A stretch of 23,163 nt of DNA. It comes from Clostridiaceae bacterium (GTDB lineage: Bacteria; Bacillota; Clostridia; Saccharofermentanales; DTU023). The stretch is taken from NCBI GenBank assembly GCA_012728535.1, contig JAAYEX010000045.1:1-23163 (forward strand), given 5' to 3'. Made by a program: the position numbers and the translations under genes. The notes below the pieces were generated by a model. That model did not search any database. It had not been told where the DNA came from and worked only from the letters and a program-made list of their open reading frames with translations. Of the stretch, positions 1-7,331 are shown one piece after another; position 1 is the first letter of the stretch; every line of letters starts with the position of its first letter.

Positions 1-552
1 GCCTTCATCAACGCTATCTTCGCCTTCAGCATCAACAGCCTCTTCATCGACGATGCCTGCCTCGACCATTTCATCCTCGGTCATCATTTCCTCCGGAATA
101 TCGAGGACCTGGACTTCAGCAAATCTTGCGATCTCTTCTTCACTGAATTCACGTTCGCTTTCGACGAACTTGGTCTTGCATGGCAACTTATGGGATGCCA
201 GGCGTAATGCTTCACGTGCGTTAGCTTCTGTTATACCGGCGACTTCAAAAAGTACGCGACCGGGCTTAACAACAGCCACCCAATACTCGGGAGAACCCTT
301 ACCTTTACCCATGCGGGTTTCCGCAGGTTTTGAAGTGACAGGTTTGTCAGGGAATATCTTAATCCACACTGTACCGCCACGACGGAAATAACGATTGATA
401 GCAATACGTGCCGCTTCAATCTGGTTGCCGGTAATCCAGCACGGTTCAGTTGCCATCAGGCCATACTGTCCGTAGCTGACTTTGTTGCCGCGGGTTGCTT
501 TGCCCTTCATGCGGCCACGATGTTGTTTTCTATATTTTGTACGCTTAGGCAT
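1..552 (-). CDS. rplP: 50S ribosomal protein L16 (3' end beyond window), with acidic C-terminal extension
   Basis: L16 sits in the large subunit near the A site and peptidyl-transferase centre. The frame starts at the ATG reading MPKRTKYRKQHRGRMKGKA, the usual L16 start; its first 8 bases overlap the end of rpsC. 184 residues are visible with no stop. Typical L16 motifs follow: GQYGLMATEPCWITGNQIEA (about 28-47), RRGGTVWIKIFPDKP (57-71), ETRMGKGKGSPEYWVAVVKPG (78-98) and KLPCKTKFV (122-130). L16 normally ends at about 137-145 residues, so at least 40 extra residues are present here. The extra part is very acidic, rich in Glu and Asp (about 131-184), and still open at the window edge. It is not the L29 sequence expected next. 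An ATG two codons upstream (556-558) is possible but less likely. Confidence 0.95.
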   Translation of the reverse strand, partial: MPKRTKYRKQHRGRMKGKATRGNKVSYGQYGLMATEPCWITGNQIEAARIAINRYFRRGGTVWIKIFPDKPVTSKPAETRMGKGKGSPEYWVAVVKPGRVLFEVAGITEANAREALRLASHKLPCKTKFVESEREFSEEEIARFAEVQVLDIPEEMMTEDEMVEAGIVDEEAVDAEGEDSVDEG

Positions 553-1228
553 TAACATCGGGTGTGCCTCCTTCTTGAGCTGTTTGCGTTTTCTTAACCG
601 GAAGGACTTCACCCTTGTAAATCCACACCTTTACGCCAATCAGGCCGTAAGCAGTGTGAGCTTCTGCAAAACCGTAATCAATATCGGCACGCAGAGTATG
701 TAGGGGGATTGTACCCTCGTGGTACTGTTCGGAACGGGCGATTTCAGCTCCGCCAAGACGTCCGGAAACCATGGTTTTAATACCCTTGGCACCGTTCTTA
801 ATGGCACGGCCGATCGCTTGCTTCATGGCACGTCTGAATGAAGTTCTTGCTTCAAGTTGACGGGCAATACCTTCAGCCACTAATTGAGCTTCTACATCTA
901 CATTTCGGACTTCCTTGACGTTGATGTAGAATTCGCTGCCGAACTGCTTTGCCAGCTTCTTCTTTAATTTTTCAATTTCAGCGCCCTGCCGACCGATAAT
1001 GATTCCGGGTTTTCCTGTAGTGATAGTAACAACCGTTTTGTCATCACCTTCGCGCTCAATTTCTATCCGTGAAACACCGGCGCGTGAGGTCTCTGCGAAC
1101 ACTAAATCACGTATCTTTTTATCTTCAACTAGATAGCGGGCAAAATTCTTTTTATCCGCATACCAGCGTGAATCCCAGTCTTTAATAACTCCTACACGTA
1201 AACCATGTGGATTAACTTTCTGGCCCAT
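545..1228 (-). CDS. rpsC: 30S ribosomal protein S3
   Basis: Small-subunit head protein at the mRNA entry channel. It starts MGQKVNPHGLRVGVIKDWDS, the canonical S3 N-terminus, and contains the KH-domain segment KPGIIIGRQGAEIEKLKKKL (about 73-92) and the C-terminal domain motif GRLGGAEIARSE (157-168). At 227 residues it is a normal length. A GAGGAGG ribosome binding site lies inside the end of rplV, 6 nt before the ATG. One base separates it from rplV, and its end overlaps rplP by 8 nt, which suggests translational coupling on both sides. Confidence 0.98.
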   Translation of the reverse strand: MGQKVNPHGLRVGVIKDWDSRWYADKKNFARYLVEDKKIRDLVFAETSRAGVSRIEIEREGDDKTVVTITTGKPGIIIGRQGAEIEKLKKKLAKQFGSEFYINVKEVRNVDVEAQLVAEGIARQLEARTSFRRAMKQAIGRAIKNGAKGIKTMVSGRLGGAEIARSEQYHEGTIPLHTLRADIDYGFAEAHTAYGLIGVKVWIYKGEVLPVKKTQTAQEGGTPDVNA

Positions 1229-1229
1229 A

Positions 1230-1715
1230 CTATGCCTCCTCTTCGCTTTCTCTCAGAACAACGTTAATATGACTGCTGCGTTTTAAAATCCAGGAAGCTG
1301 CCCCTTTGGCACGTGGACGAATCCGCTTCAATGTAGGACCTTCAGTCGCATTAATCTCTGCGACATACAAACGCTCAGGATTTAAGCCGTTGTTGTTGAC
1401 AGCGTTGGCTGTGGCTGAATTAAGCAACTTTTTAATCGGTTGCGCCGCAGCGTTTGAGGAATACTCCACTATGGCCAGTGCATCCTGCAGTGATTTCCCG
1501 CGGATAAGACCGGTTAGCAGATTTACCTTCTTTGAGTTCATGCGCAAATGTCGAACTGAAGCACGACCTTCATCGCGACCAATACCCAGATACTTACGTT
1601 CTTTCTTGCTTAAAGTCGGTGTTTTCTGATTGCGTCTGGTCTCTGCTTTGTGAGCAGCTATTAGTTCTTCGCGGCGCTCTTCTAATTCGACTTTACTCAT
1701 TACTTTTCTTGACAT
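1230..1715 (-). CDS. rplV: 50S ribosomal protein L22 with N-terminal extension
   Basis: L22 lines the polypeptide exit tunnel. The conserved core begins near residue 51 (RASVRHLRMNSKKVNLLTGL) and includes IRGKSLQDALAIVEY and the C-terminal hairpin RIRPRAKGAASWILKRSSHI. At 161 residues the protein is about 45 longer than the usual 110-118; the excess is a charged, helix-prone N-terminus (MSRKVMSKVELEERREELIA). The long start is favoured because GGAGGG lies about 9 nt upstream of this ATG in the rpsS-rplV gap. An internal Met at residue 6 is a minor alternative. Identity is certain; the role of the extension is unknown. Confidence 0.96.
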   Translation of the reverse strand: MSRKVMSKVELEERREELIAAHKAETRRNQKTPTLSKKERKYLGIGRDEGRASVRHLRMNSKKVNLLTGLIRGKSLQDALAIVEYSSNAAAQPIKKLLNSATANAVNNNGLNPERLYVAEINATEGPTLKRIRPRAKGAASWILKRSSHINVVLRESEEEA

Positions 1716-1739
1716 ATATTTTCTCCCTCCTCACTGCGA

Positions 1740-2021
1740 TCAGCGAACAATTGCACGTCGATCAGACGATGCATGTCCTCTGAAGGTTCGCGTGGGAGCG
1801 AACTCACCTAATTTGTGTCCGACCATTTCTTCAGTAATGTAGATCGGCACATGCTTCCTGCCGTCATGAACTGCGATTGTGTGGCCAACCATCTCAGGGA
1901 AGATCGTGGAGGCTCTGGACCATGTCCTTATGACACGATGCTCATTCTTTTCGTTCATTGCTACGATTCGCTTCATCAGTGCTTCTTCAACATAGAAGCC
2001 CTTTTTTGTAGAACGACTCAT
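1740..2021 (-). CDS. rpsS: 30S ribosomal protein S19
   Basis: S19 of the small-subunit head, which forms a complex with S13. 93 residues, full length. Family motifs: MSRSTKKGFYVEEALMKRI at the start, TWSRASTIFPEMVGHTIAVH in the middle and GHKLGEFAPTRTFRGHA near the end. AAGGAGG lies 8 nt before the ATG. It lies 12 bases downstream of rplB, in the canonical S10-operon order. Confidence 0.98.
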   Translation of the reverse strand: MSRSTKKGFYVEEALMKRIVAMNEKNEHRVIRTWSRASTIFPEMVGHTIAVHDGRKHVPIYITEEMVGHKLGEFAPTRTFRGHASSDRRAIVR

Positions 2022-2033
2022 TCTTTATCCTCC

Positions 2034-2867
2034 TTACTTCTTACGTCTTCTTCTGACGATCATTTCATTAGATTTTTTGTTACGTTTACGTGTCTTGTAA
2101 CCACGGGTTGGCTTACCCCAGGGTGTCATAGGGCTTGGCATACCGATGGGAGCCTTGCCTTCACCGCCGCCGTGGGGATGGTCAACAGGGTTCATGACAG
2201 AACCGCGTACATGCGGCCTTCTGCCCATATGACGTTTACGTCCGGCTTTTCCGATTGTAACGATGCTGTTTTCAATATTACTGACAGTACCGATGGTTGC
2301 GCGGCATTCCTGAGGAACCAGGCGTACTTCCGTTGAAGGCAGACGCAATGTAGCATAACGGCCTTCTTTAGCTAGCAGCTGCGCAGACGATCCGGCAGAA
2401 CGAACAAGTTGCCCACCCTTGCCAGGATGCATTTCAATATTATGAACCTGCGTACCAACCGGAATCGAGCTCAAAGGCAGGGTATTACCCGGAGCAATTT
2501 CCACTTCCTGGCCGGACATAACGGTGTCGCCGACCTTTAGCCCGTTAGGAGCTAAAATGTAAGACTTCTCGCCGTCTACGTAATAAAGCAAAGCAATAAA
2601 TGCTGTCCGGTTAGGATCGTATTCAATTGACTTTACGACTGCAGGAATATCATCCTTGATACGCTTCCAGTCAATCTGTCTGTATTTTCTGCGGTTTCCG
2701 CCACCACGATGACGAACTGTGATTCTGCCGTAGTTGTTGCGACCACTGGACTTCTGCTGCGTTTGAAGCAAACTTTTCTCCGGAGCTTTTTTAACTGTTA
2801 AATCAGAATAATCAACTCTGGTCATCTGCCTTCTCGCGGGGGAAGTCGGTCTATAACTTTTTGCCAT
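2034..2867 (-). CDS. rplB: 50S ribosomal protein L2
   Basis: L2 is a primary 23S rRNA-binding protein needed for subunit association and peptidyl-transferase activity. 277 residues, normal length. It begins MAKSYRPTSPARRQMTRVDY and contains ITVRHRGGGNRRKYRQID (about 49-66), IEMHPGKGGQLVRSAG (144-159) and the conserved NPVDHPHGGGEGKAPIG loop with the functionally important His. The C-terminus is basic. AAGGAG lies 8 nt before the start. Confidence 0.98.
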   Translation of the reverse strand: MAKSYRPTSPARRQMTRVDYSDLTVKKAPEKSLLQTQQKSSGRNNYGRITVRHRGGGNRRKYRQIDWKRIKDDIPAVVKSIEYDPNRTAFIALLYYVDGEKSYILAPNGLKVGDTVMSGQEVEIAPGNTLPLSSIPVGTQVHNIEMHPGKGGQLVRSAGSSAQLLAKEGRYATLRLPSTEVRLVPQECRATIGTVSNIENSIVTIGKAGRKRHMGRRPHVRGSVMNPVDHPHGGGEGKAPIGMPSPMTPWGKPTRGYKTRKRNKKSNEMIVRRRRKK

Positions 2868-2896
2868 TATAATTCTCCTTCTTTCGCTTGAACGGC

Positions 2897-3253
2897 TTAT
2901 TGGCCGAACCCGAATTCTTCAATCGAAGTTTTGTATTTCTTCGATCTGGTGCTTGTTTTACCGCCCGCAGTCTGATAGGTTTCAGCCGCCGGATCGGTAT
3001 CTATGGTAATAATTGCTTTCTTGCGGGCTGAAGTCATACCTTTTCTCCCGGCTCCGACACGTCGTTCTTTGCCGCGCAGATTAATCGTATTGACTCCTGT
3101 GACCTTAACATCAAAAAGCACTTCAACTGCTTGTCTTATTTCTGTCTTGCTTGCCCGGCGGTCAACCTCAAAAGTATATTTGCCGTATGCAGCTTCCATC
3201 ATGCTCTGTTCTGTGATGACGGGACGAATAATGATATCGTGTGGGTTTCTCAT
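2897..3253 (-). CDS. rplW: 50S ribosomal protein L23 with short C-terminal tail
   Basis: L23 sits at the exit of the peptide tunnel and docks trigger factor and SRP. Motifs: DIIIRPVITEQSMMEAAYGKYTFEV (read as residues 6-30), the Glu-containing docking region, and INLRGKERRVGAGRKG (57-72). The family core ends near residue 86 (KKAIITID); about 30 more residues, rich in Thr, Ser and Lys and ending EEFGFGQ, follow. Most L23 proteins have 93-100 residues, so 118 is long. The start overlaps the rplD stop by 4 nt (ATGA), with GAGGAGG about 10 nt upstream. Confidence 0.97.
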   Translation of the reverse strand: MRNPHDIIIRPVITEQSMMEAAYGKYTFEVDRRASKTEIRQAVEVLFDVKVTGVNTINLRGKERRVGAGRKGMTSARKKAIITIDTDPAAETYQTAGGKTSTRSKKYKTSIEEFGFGQ

Positions 3254-3873
3254 GATGCGTATACCTCCTCGATTGTGCCAAGAGCTTCGCGTGTTACGAT
3301 TAGCAAATCGGACTTCAGAAGATCAAGTACGGAAAAGGCATTTACTCCTGCTGTACGAACATTAGGAATATTGCGTGCTGAACGCATCACTTCCACATTG
3401 CTGCCACTGGTAACAATCAGTGCCGATGTTTCAACACCGACATTTTTCAAAATTTCGACCATTTCGCGAGTTTTATGTGTTTCCATATCCAAAGAGTCCA
3501 GCACCAACAACTTTTCATTAGCTGCCTTGTCGGACAAAAGCGAACGCATAGCCAGACGTCTTAATTTTTTCGGCAAACGCGTCCTGTAAGAACGTGGAGT
3601 CGGACCGAAAGTAACACCACCACCGACAAAAATGGGAGAACGGTTAGAACCGTGACGTGCACGACCTGTTCCCTTCTGACGATAAGGTTTTCTTCCGCCG
3701 CCACGAACCTCTGAGCGACCCTTGGTTTTACTGGTGCCCTGTCGGCGGTTTGCCTGCTGAGCAAGCATCACCCGATATACGGCATCAAGGTTTGGCTCAA
3801 TAGCAAAGACATCATCAGATACTTCGAGAGTTTCAACAATATCGCCTTTAATATTTAATACATTAATTTGCAT
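3250..3873 (-). CDS. rplD: 50S ribosomal protein L4
   Basis: L4 binds 23S rRNA and its loop helps form the exit-tunnel constriction; in E. coli it also represses the S10 operon through its leader. 207 residues. The tunnel loop region is recognisable: GRSEVRGGGRKPYRQKGTGR (about 52-71) followed by ARHGSNRSPIFVGGGVTFGP. The C-terminal globular part ends EALGTIEEVYAS. GGAGG precedes the ATG by 9 nt, and the 3' end overlaps rplW by 4 nt. Given the long structured leader upstream of rpsJ, L4 autoregulation is possible but is not shown by sequence alone. Confidence 0.98.
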   Translation of the reverse strand: MQINVLNIKGDIVETLEVSDDVFAIEPNLDAVYRVMLAQQANRRQGTSKTKGRSEVRGGGRKPYRQKGTGRARHGSNRSPIFVGGGVTFGPTPRSYRTRLPKKLRRLAMRSLLSDKAANEKLLVLDSLDMETHKTREMVEILKNVGVETSALIVTSGSNVEVMRSARNIPNVRTAGVNAFSVLDLLKSDLLIVTREALGTIEEVYAS

Positions 3874-3889
3874 TTATCAGTTCCTCCGT

Positions 3890-4519
3890 CTACTTTCCCT
3901 TAACGCTGGTCTTGATTTCCAACAGACCGCGCTTGGGACCGGGCACTGAACCGCGTACTACCAGGATATGACGTTCTCCGTCAACCTGTACTACCTGAAG
4001 GTTCTGTACTGTCACACGCTTATTGCCCATCTGACCAGGCAGTTTCTTACCCTTGAAAACTTTACCAGGTGTTGCCGATGAGCCCATGGAGCCTGGCCCG
4101 CGATGATATTTTGAACCGTGGGACATGGGTCCGCGTGACACACCGTGACGCTTGATTGAGCCCTGGAAGCCTTTACCTTTGGAAATACCTGAAATATCTA
4201 CAAAGTCGCCTTCAGCAAACATGTCAGCAACATTAACTTCTTGTCCTGCTTCAAACTCTTCACCTTCATCCGCGGTAAATTCACGGATGTAGCGCATTGG
4301 AGCGACTTCTACTTTTGAAAACTGACCACTGTGAGGACGCGTTGCCTTTTTATAATCTTCATATCCAACGCGCGTAGCTGCATAGCCGTCTTTTTCTACT
4401 GTCTTATTCTGTATGACCTTGAGTGGTCCACAGGCAATGACTGTTACGGGAACGGAATTCCCCATTTCATCAAATACTTGTGTCATACCAGCTTTACGGC
4501 CGAGCATGAATTTTGCCAT
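3890..4519 (-). CDS. rplC: 50S ribosomal protein L3
   Basis: L3 binds near the 3' end of 23S rRNA and starts large-subunit assembly. 209 residues, normal. It begins MAKFMLGRKAGMTQVFDEMG and contains the signature SKGKGFQGSIKRHGVSRGPM (about 114-133) and the loop GSMGSSATPGKVFKGKKLPGQMG, which reaches toward the peptidyl-transferase centre. AGGAGGT lies 8 nt upstream. The 57-base gap to rpsJ holds a short hairpin (TTCAC/GTGAA). Confidence 0.98.
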   Translation of the reverse strand: MAKFMLGRKAGMTQVFDEMGNSVPVTVIACGPLKVIQNKTVEKDGYAATRVGYEDYKKATRPHSGQFSKVEVAPMRYIREFTADEGEEFEAGQEVNVADMFAEGDFVDISGISKGKGFQGSIKRHGVSRGPMSHGSKYHRGPGSMGSSATPGKVFKGKKLPGQMGNKRVTVQNLQVVQVDGERHILVVRGSVPGPKRGLLEIKTSVKGK

Positions 4520-4576
4520 CTTCTATTACCTCCTGGTTATTGGTTCACATCTACGGTGAACATTGACCAATTATTG

Positions 4577-4888
4577 TTATAGTTTGATTTCGATGCTAAC
4601 GCCGGCGGGCATCTCAAGTCTCATCAGAGATTCTATGGTCCGCTGTGTTGGCGTCAGGATATCTATCAGGCGCTTATGAGTACGGACCTCAAACTGCTCA
4701 CGTGAATCTTTATTAACGTGGGGCGAGCGCAGAATCGTAATGATATCTTTCTCTGTCGGCAAAGGTATCGGGCCTGATACACTTGCACCTGTGTTCTTAG
4801 CTGTTTCAACAATACGTTCAGCACTCTCATCAAGAATGCGATGGTCGAAAGCTTTCAGTCTGATTCTAATAGTTTGCTTAACTGCCAT
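4577..4888 (-). CDS. rpsJ: 30S ribosomal protein S10 (NusE)
   Basis: First gene of the S10 operon. S10 is part of the small subunit and, as NusE, links NusB/NusG to transcription antitermination. 103 residues, normal. Motifs: IRIRLKAFDHRILDESAERI (about 7-26), GPIPLPTEKDIITILRSPHV (39-58) and SREQFEVRTHKRLIDI. AGGAGG lies 5 nt before the ATG. About 260 nt of leader precede it. Confidence 0.98.
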   Translation of the reverse strand: MAVKQTIRIRLKAFDHRILDESAERIVETAKNTGASVSGPIPLPTEKDIITILRSPHVNKDSREQFEVRTHKRLIDILTPTQRTIESLMRLEMPAGVSIEIKL

Positions 4889-5150
4889 TTTTTCCTCCTA
4901 TGGCTACGTATTAATCACTCTTTCGGCAATCACTATCGACTCGGGTGTGTCTAACTCTTTCATTTTAAAACCCAGTCGAAGTGCTTGGCGCTTACGCTGG
5001 GTGCTAAGCTGCCGCGTGATTATCGTCCGGATCATGCCGGACTGCTCTAACGAAGTTACCTCTCCAATCCGCAGCGAACTGGAAAGCAATCTCCGTCTTC
5101 TTCGCTCACCTTTTTAGGCACAGACGCAGAGGTCCATCTAAAAAGGCACA
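4889..5150 (-). promoter_or_regulatory. Long structured leader of the S10 operon (possible autogenous control)
   Basis: The mRNA from the promoter at 5157-5185 would have about 260 untranslated bases before rpsJ. Visible inverted repeats in transcript order: a 9-bp stem (5138-5146 with 5109-5117) at the extreme 5' end; GTCCGG/CCGGAC with a 6-nt loop (5025-5042); GCTTAGC paired with GCGTAAGC around an ACCCA loop (4990-5009); and ACCCAG/CTGGGT (4970-5002) ending in a short T run. The last two share the ACCCAG segment, so they cannot form together, as in an attenuator. Ribosomal protein leaders that bind a product of the operon are well known (L4 in E. coli); whether this is one is inference. 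No convincing leader peptide is present. Confidence 0.45.
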
Positions 5151-5156
5151 AGGGGA

Positions 5157-5185
5157 AGTATAAAGTATCAAGGGGCATATTGCAA
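5157..5185 (-). promoter_or_regulatory. Sigma-A-type promoter of the S10 operon
   Basis: On the minus strand, -35 TTGCAA (5180-5185), a 17-bp spacer, and -10 TATACT (5157-5162). Both hexamers match the housekeeping consensus at 5 of 6 or 4 of 6 positions with ideal spacing. The start site would be near 5150, immediately before the first leader hairpin. Confidence 0.8.
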
Positions 5186-5282
5186 GCAATTTTTCAAAAA
5201 AGTTGCAAAAGGTTTGAAATATTACGCTAAACTCTCTTTCCTGCTTAAATCGTTGTCAAAAATAGAGAGATAAGTCCATAAT

Positions 5283-7319
5283 ATGTGCGACATGAGTTTA
5301 CTGAGCATTAACAATATATCAAAATCGTACGCAACCGTAAAGGTGCTGGAAGGTGTCGATCTCAACATTATGCCCGGAGATAAGATCGCTTTGATTGGCG
5401 ACAACGGCGCCGGCAAAACCACGCTGCTGCGCCTTATCGCCGGTAGTGAAAGTCCCGACCCCGAATTCGGTAGCATACAGCTTGCACGCGGTACAGTCGT
5501 AGGTTATCTGGAACAGCAACTGGAACACCTTAATGCCGGAGGTGATTTCCCTTTGGAAGATCCGGAGATAAGTGCAGTTGAGCAAGAGATTTTTGACTTG
5601 CAGGTTGAAATGGAGGGCTGCACTGATGAAGACACCCTCGATGACCTCATACAAAGATACGCCAGGGCCCAGGATCGTTTTGAATCTCTGGGTGGCTTCA
5701 GCTTCCGCCAGCGGCTGGAGGCTACGTTAAACGCATTTTCTCTTGACGAGGCTACGATCAGGCGCCCTCTGGAATACCTTTCCGGAGGTGAACGCATGCG
5801 TGTCGCTCTAGCCAGACTTTTGTTGCGATCTCCTGATCTTCTATTGCTGGACGAACCTACCAACCACCTGGACCAGAAGGCCATTGATTGGCTGGAGGAC
5901 TATCTTAATAAGATGACCTCCGCTGTTTTCTTCGTCTCCCATGACCGCGCTTTCATCAACAACGTAGCCGACAAGACCGCTGAGCTTAATACAGGCAGGA
6001 TCAGAGTATACTCCGGTAATTACACAAAATATCTGGAACAAAAAGCCCTTGAAGAAAAAACGCTGGAACGGCGTATTTATCATATTGAGAAAAAGCTGCA
6101 AAGGCAGGAAGAAATCACCCAGACAATGTTGTCACACCGAAAGATCGCCCAGTATCACAGCAGTGAGAAAAAAGAGGGACGCATAAGTGAGGAACTGGCT
6201 GCTTTACGTAATTTTAAAAGATCTCCACATAAACGCATGAGTTTCAAATCAACACAGCAGCCTGAACAGACCGGCTCACGACGTGAGCAGCTAGCACTGG
6301 ACGTAAAAAACCTTACAGTTCGCTTTGAAGGAGAATCTGATGCTATCTTCGAAAACTTGTCTTTTAATCTGATTAAAGGAAAACACATCGCTCTAGTAGG
6401 CAAGAATGGCTGTGGTAAAACAACACTACTAAAAACACTAATGGGAGAAATCCTACAAAATGAAGGTACTATCACAAGCGCTGCCAATCTGACCTTCGGT
6501 TTTCTGGGGCAGGAAGCTAAATTTGACAATTACGAAATAACAGTACTGGAACAGTTGCTTTTTTTGCAATCACAACTAAATGAGGCTGAGGCCCGCAGTG
6601 AGCTGGCACGTGTCGGTTTCAGCGGGGATGCTGTTTTTCAGAAAACCGGCAGCCTTTCCGGTGGAGAACGATCGCGCCTGTTTCTCTGTGCTCTATTGCA
6701 AGATAAGCCGGATGTACTATTTATGGATGAACCGACTAACCATCTGGATATCTATTCGCGTGAACTCCTGGAGGAAGCACTGAACGAGTTTACAGGCACT
6801 ATCCTTGCTGTTTCGCATGATCGCTATTTTGTAGAGCATATTGCCGAAGAAGTCTGGGGTATGCTCGATGGGGGGATTAGTGTTTTCTCCAATATTACTG
6901 AGTACAGAGACGCCGAAAAAGAAAGTGACAAACGAAAATTTGAAAGTAAAAAAGCTGGTCTGCACAGAACTTCATCCGAAAAGGAGGAAAGGGACGCGGC
7001 TTCCGCAGAGATTGTGCCTGAAATGCCTCTTTGGGATAAACAGGCGGTTCATCTCTACCCGCTTCTGGCTGACCTGAAACAATATCCCCGCAATAGAAGT
7101 GAACGCCGCCGTATTGTAGCGGATATTAACGAGCTCCTCAGAGATCTGGAAAGCAATCTCTCGCAGCATCAGGAAGAGAAGATTTCTCTGGAAAAGAATT
7201 TCACTCTGGTTGACTCGGGTGAAATCTATCATGATTACGCTGAACTTCTGCAGGATATTGAAATAGAGGAATTGCTCTATCTTCAACTGATGGAAGTTGC
7301 AGAAGATATCAAGGGCTGA
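5283..7319 (+). CDS. ABC-F family ATPase (ribosome-associated, no membrane domain)
   Basis: A soluble protein with two ABC cassettes and no transmembrane segment. ABC-F proteins bind the ribosomal E site and either rescue stalled ribosomes or give antibiotic protection. Cassette 1: Walker A GDNGAGKTT (39-47), signature LSGGE (167-171), Walker B LLLLDEPTNHLD with catalytic E191, H-loop SHDR (219-222). Cassette 2: GKNGCGKTT (373-381), LSGGE (458-462), DEPTNHLD with E483, SHDR (511-514). A charged helical linker (about 250-335) joins them and a charged, probably coiled-coil C-terminal domain (about 600-678) follows. 678 residues is within the family range (YdiF/Uup-like). A second ATG at 5292 (MSLLSINNISKSY) may be the true start; neither has a strong ribosome binding site. 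It is divergent from the S10 operon. Subfamily and any resistance role cannot be decided here. Confidence 0.93.
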   Translation: MCDMSLLSINNISKSYATVKVLEGVDLNIMPGDKIALIGDNGAGKTTLLRLIAGSESPDPEFGSIQLARGTVVGYLEQQLEHLNAGGDFPLEDPEISAVEQEIFDLQVEMEGCTDEDTLDDLIQRYARAQDRFESLGGFSFRQRLEATLNAFSLDEATIRRPLEYLSGGERMRVALARLLLRSPDLLLLDEPTNHLDQKAIDWLEDYLNKMTSAVFFVSHDRAFINNVADKTAELNTGRIRVYSGNYTKYLEQKALEEKTLERRIYHIEKKLQRQEEITQTMLSHRKIAQYHSSEKKEGRISEELAALRNFKRSPHKRMSFKSTQQPEQTGSRREQLALDVKNLTVRFEGESDAIFENLSFNLIKGKHIALVGKNGCGKTTLLKTLMGEILQNEGTITSAANLTFGFLGQEAKFDNYEITVLEQLLFLQSQLNEAEARSELARVGFSGDAVFQKTGSLSGGERSRLFLCALLQDKPDVLFMDEPTNHLDIYSRELLEEALNEFTGTILAVSHDRYFVEHIAEEVWGMLDGGISVFSNITEYRDAEKESDKRKFESKKAGLHRTSSEKEERDAASAEIVPEMPLWDKQAVHLYPLLADLKQYPRNRSERRRIVADINELLRDLESNLSQHQEEKISLEKNFTLVDSGEIYHDYAELLQDIEIEELLYLQLMEVAEDIKG

Positions 7320-7331
7320 TCCGTAAAAGAT

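Noticed and set aside
53..391. 112-codon plus-strand frame opposite rplP
   Set aside because: It is the antisense of a certain ribosomal protein gene with no ribosome binding site and Ser/Arg-rich composition typical of shadow frames.
4904..5089. 61-codon minus-strand frame in the S10 leader, considered as a leader peptide
   Set aside because: It begins at a TTG directly abutting a purine run, has no proper ribosome binding spacing, shows no family resemblance and lies across several RNA hairpins. More likely structured leader RNA.
5186..5282. Plus-strand promoter for the ABC-F gene
   Set aside because: TTGCAA at 5193-5198 has only TAAACT at 19 bp, and TTGTCA near 5246 has TAATAT at 20 bp touching the start codon; neither is convincing.
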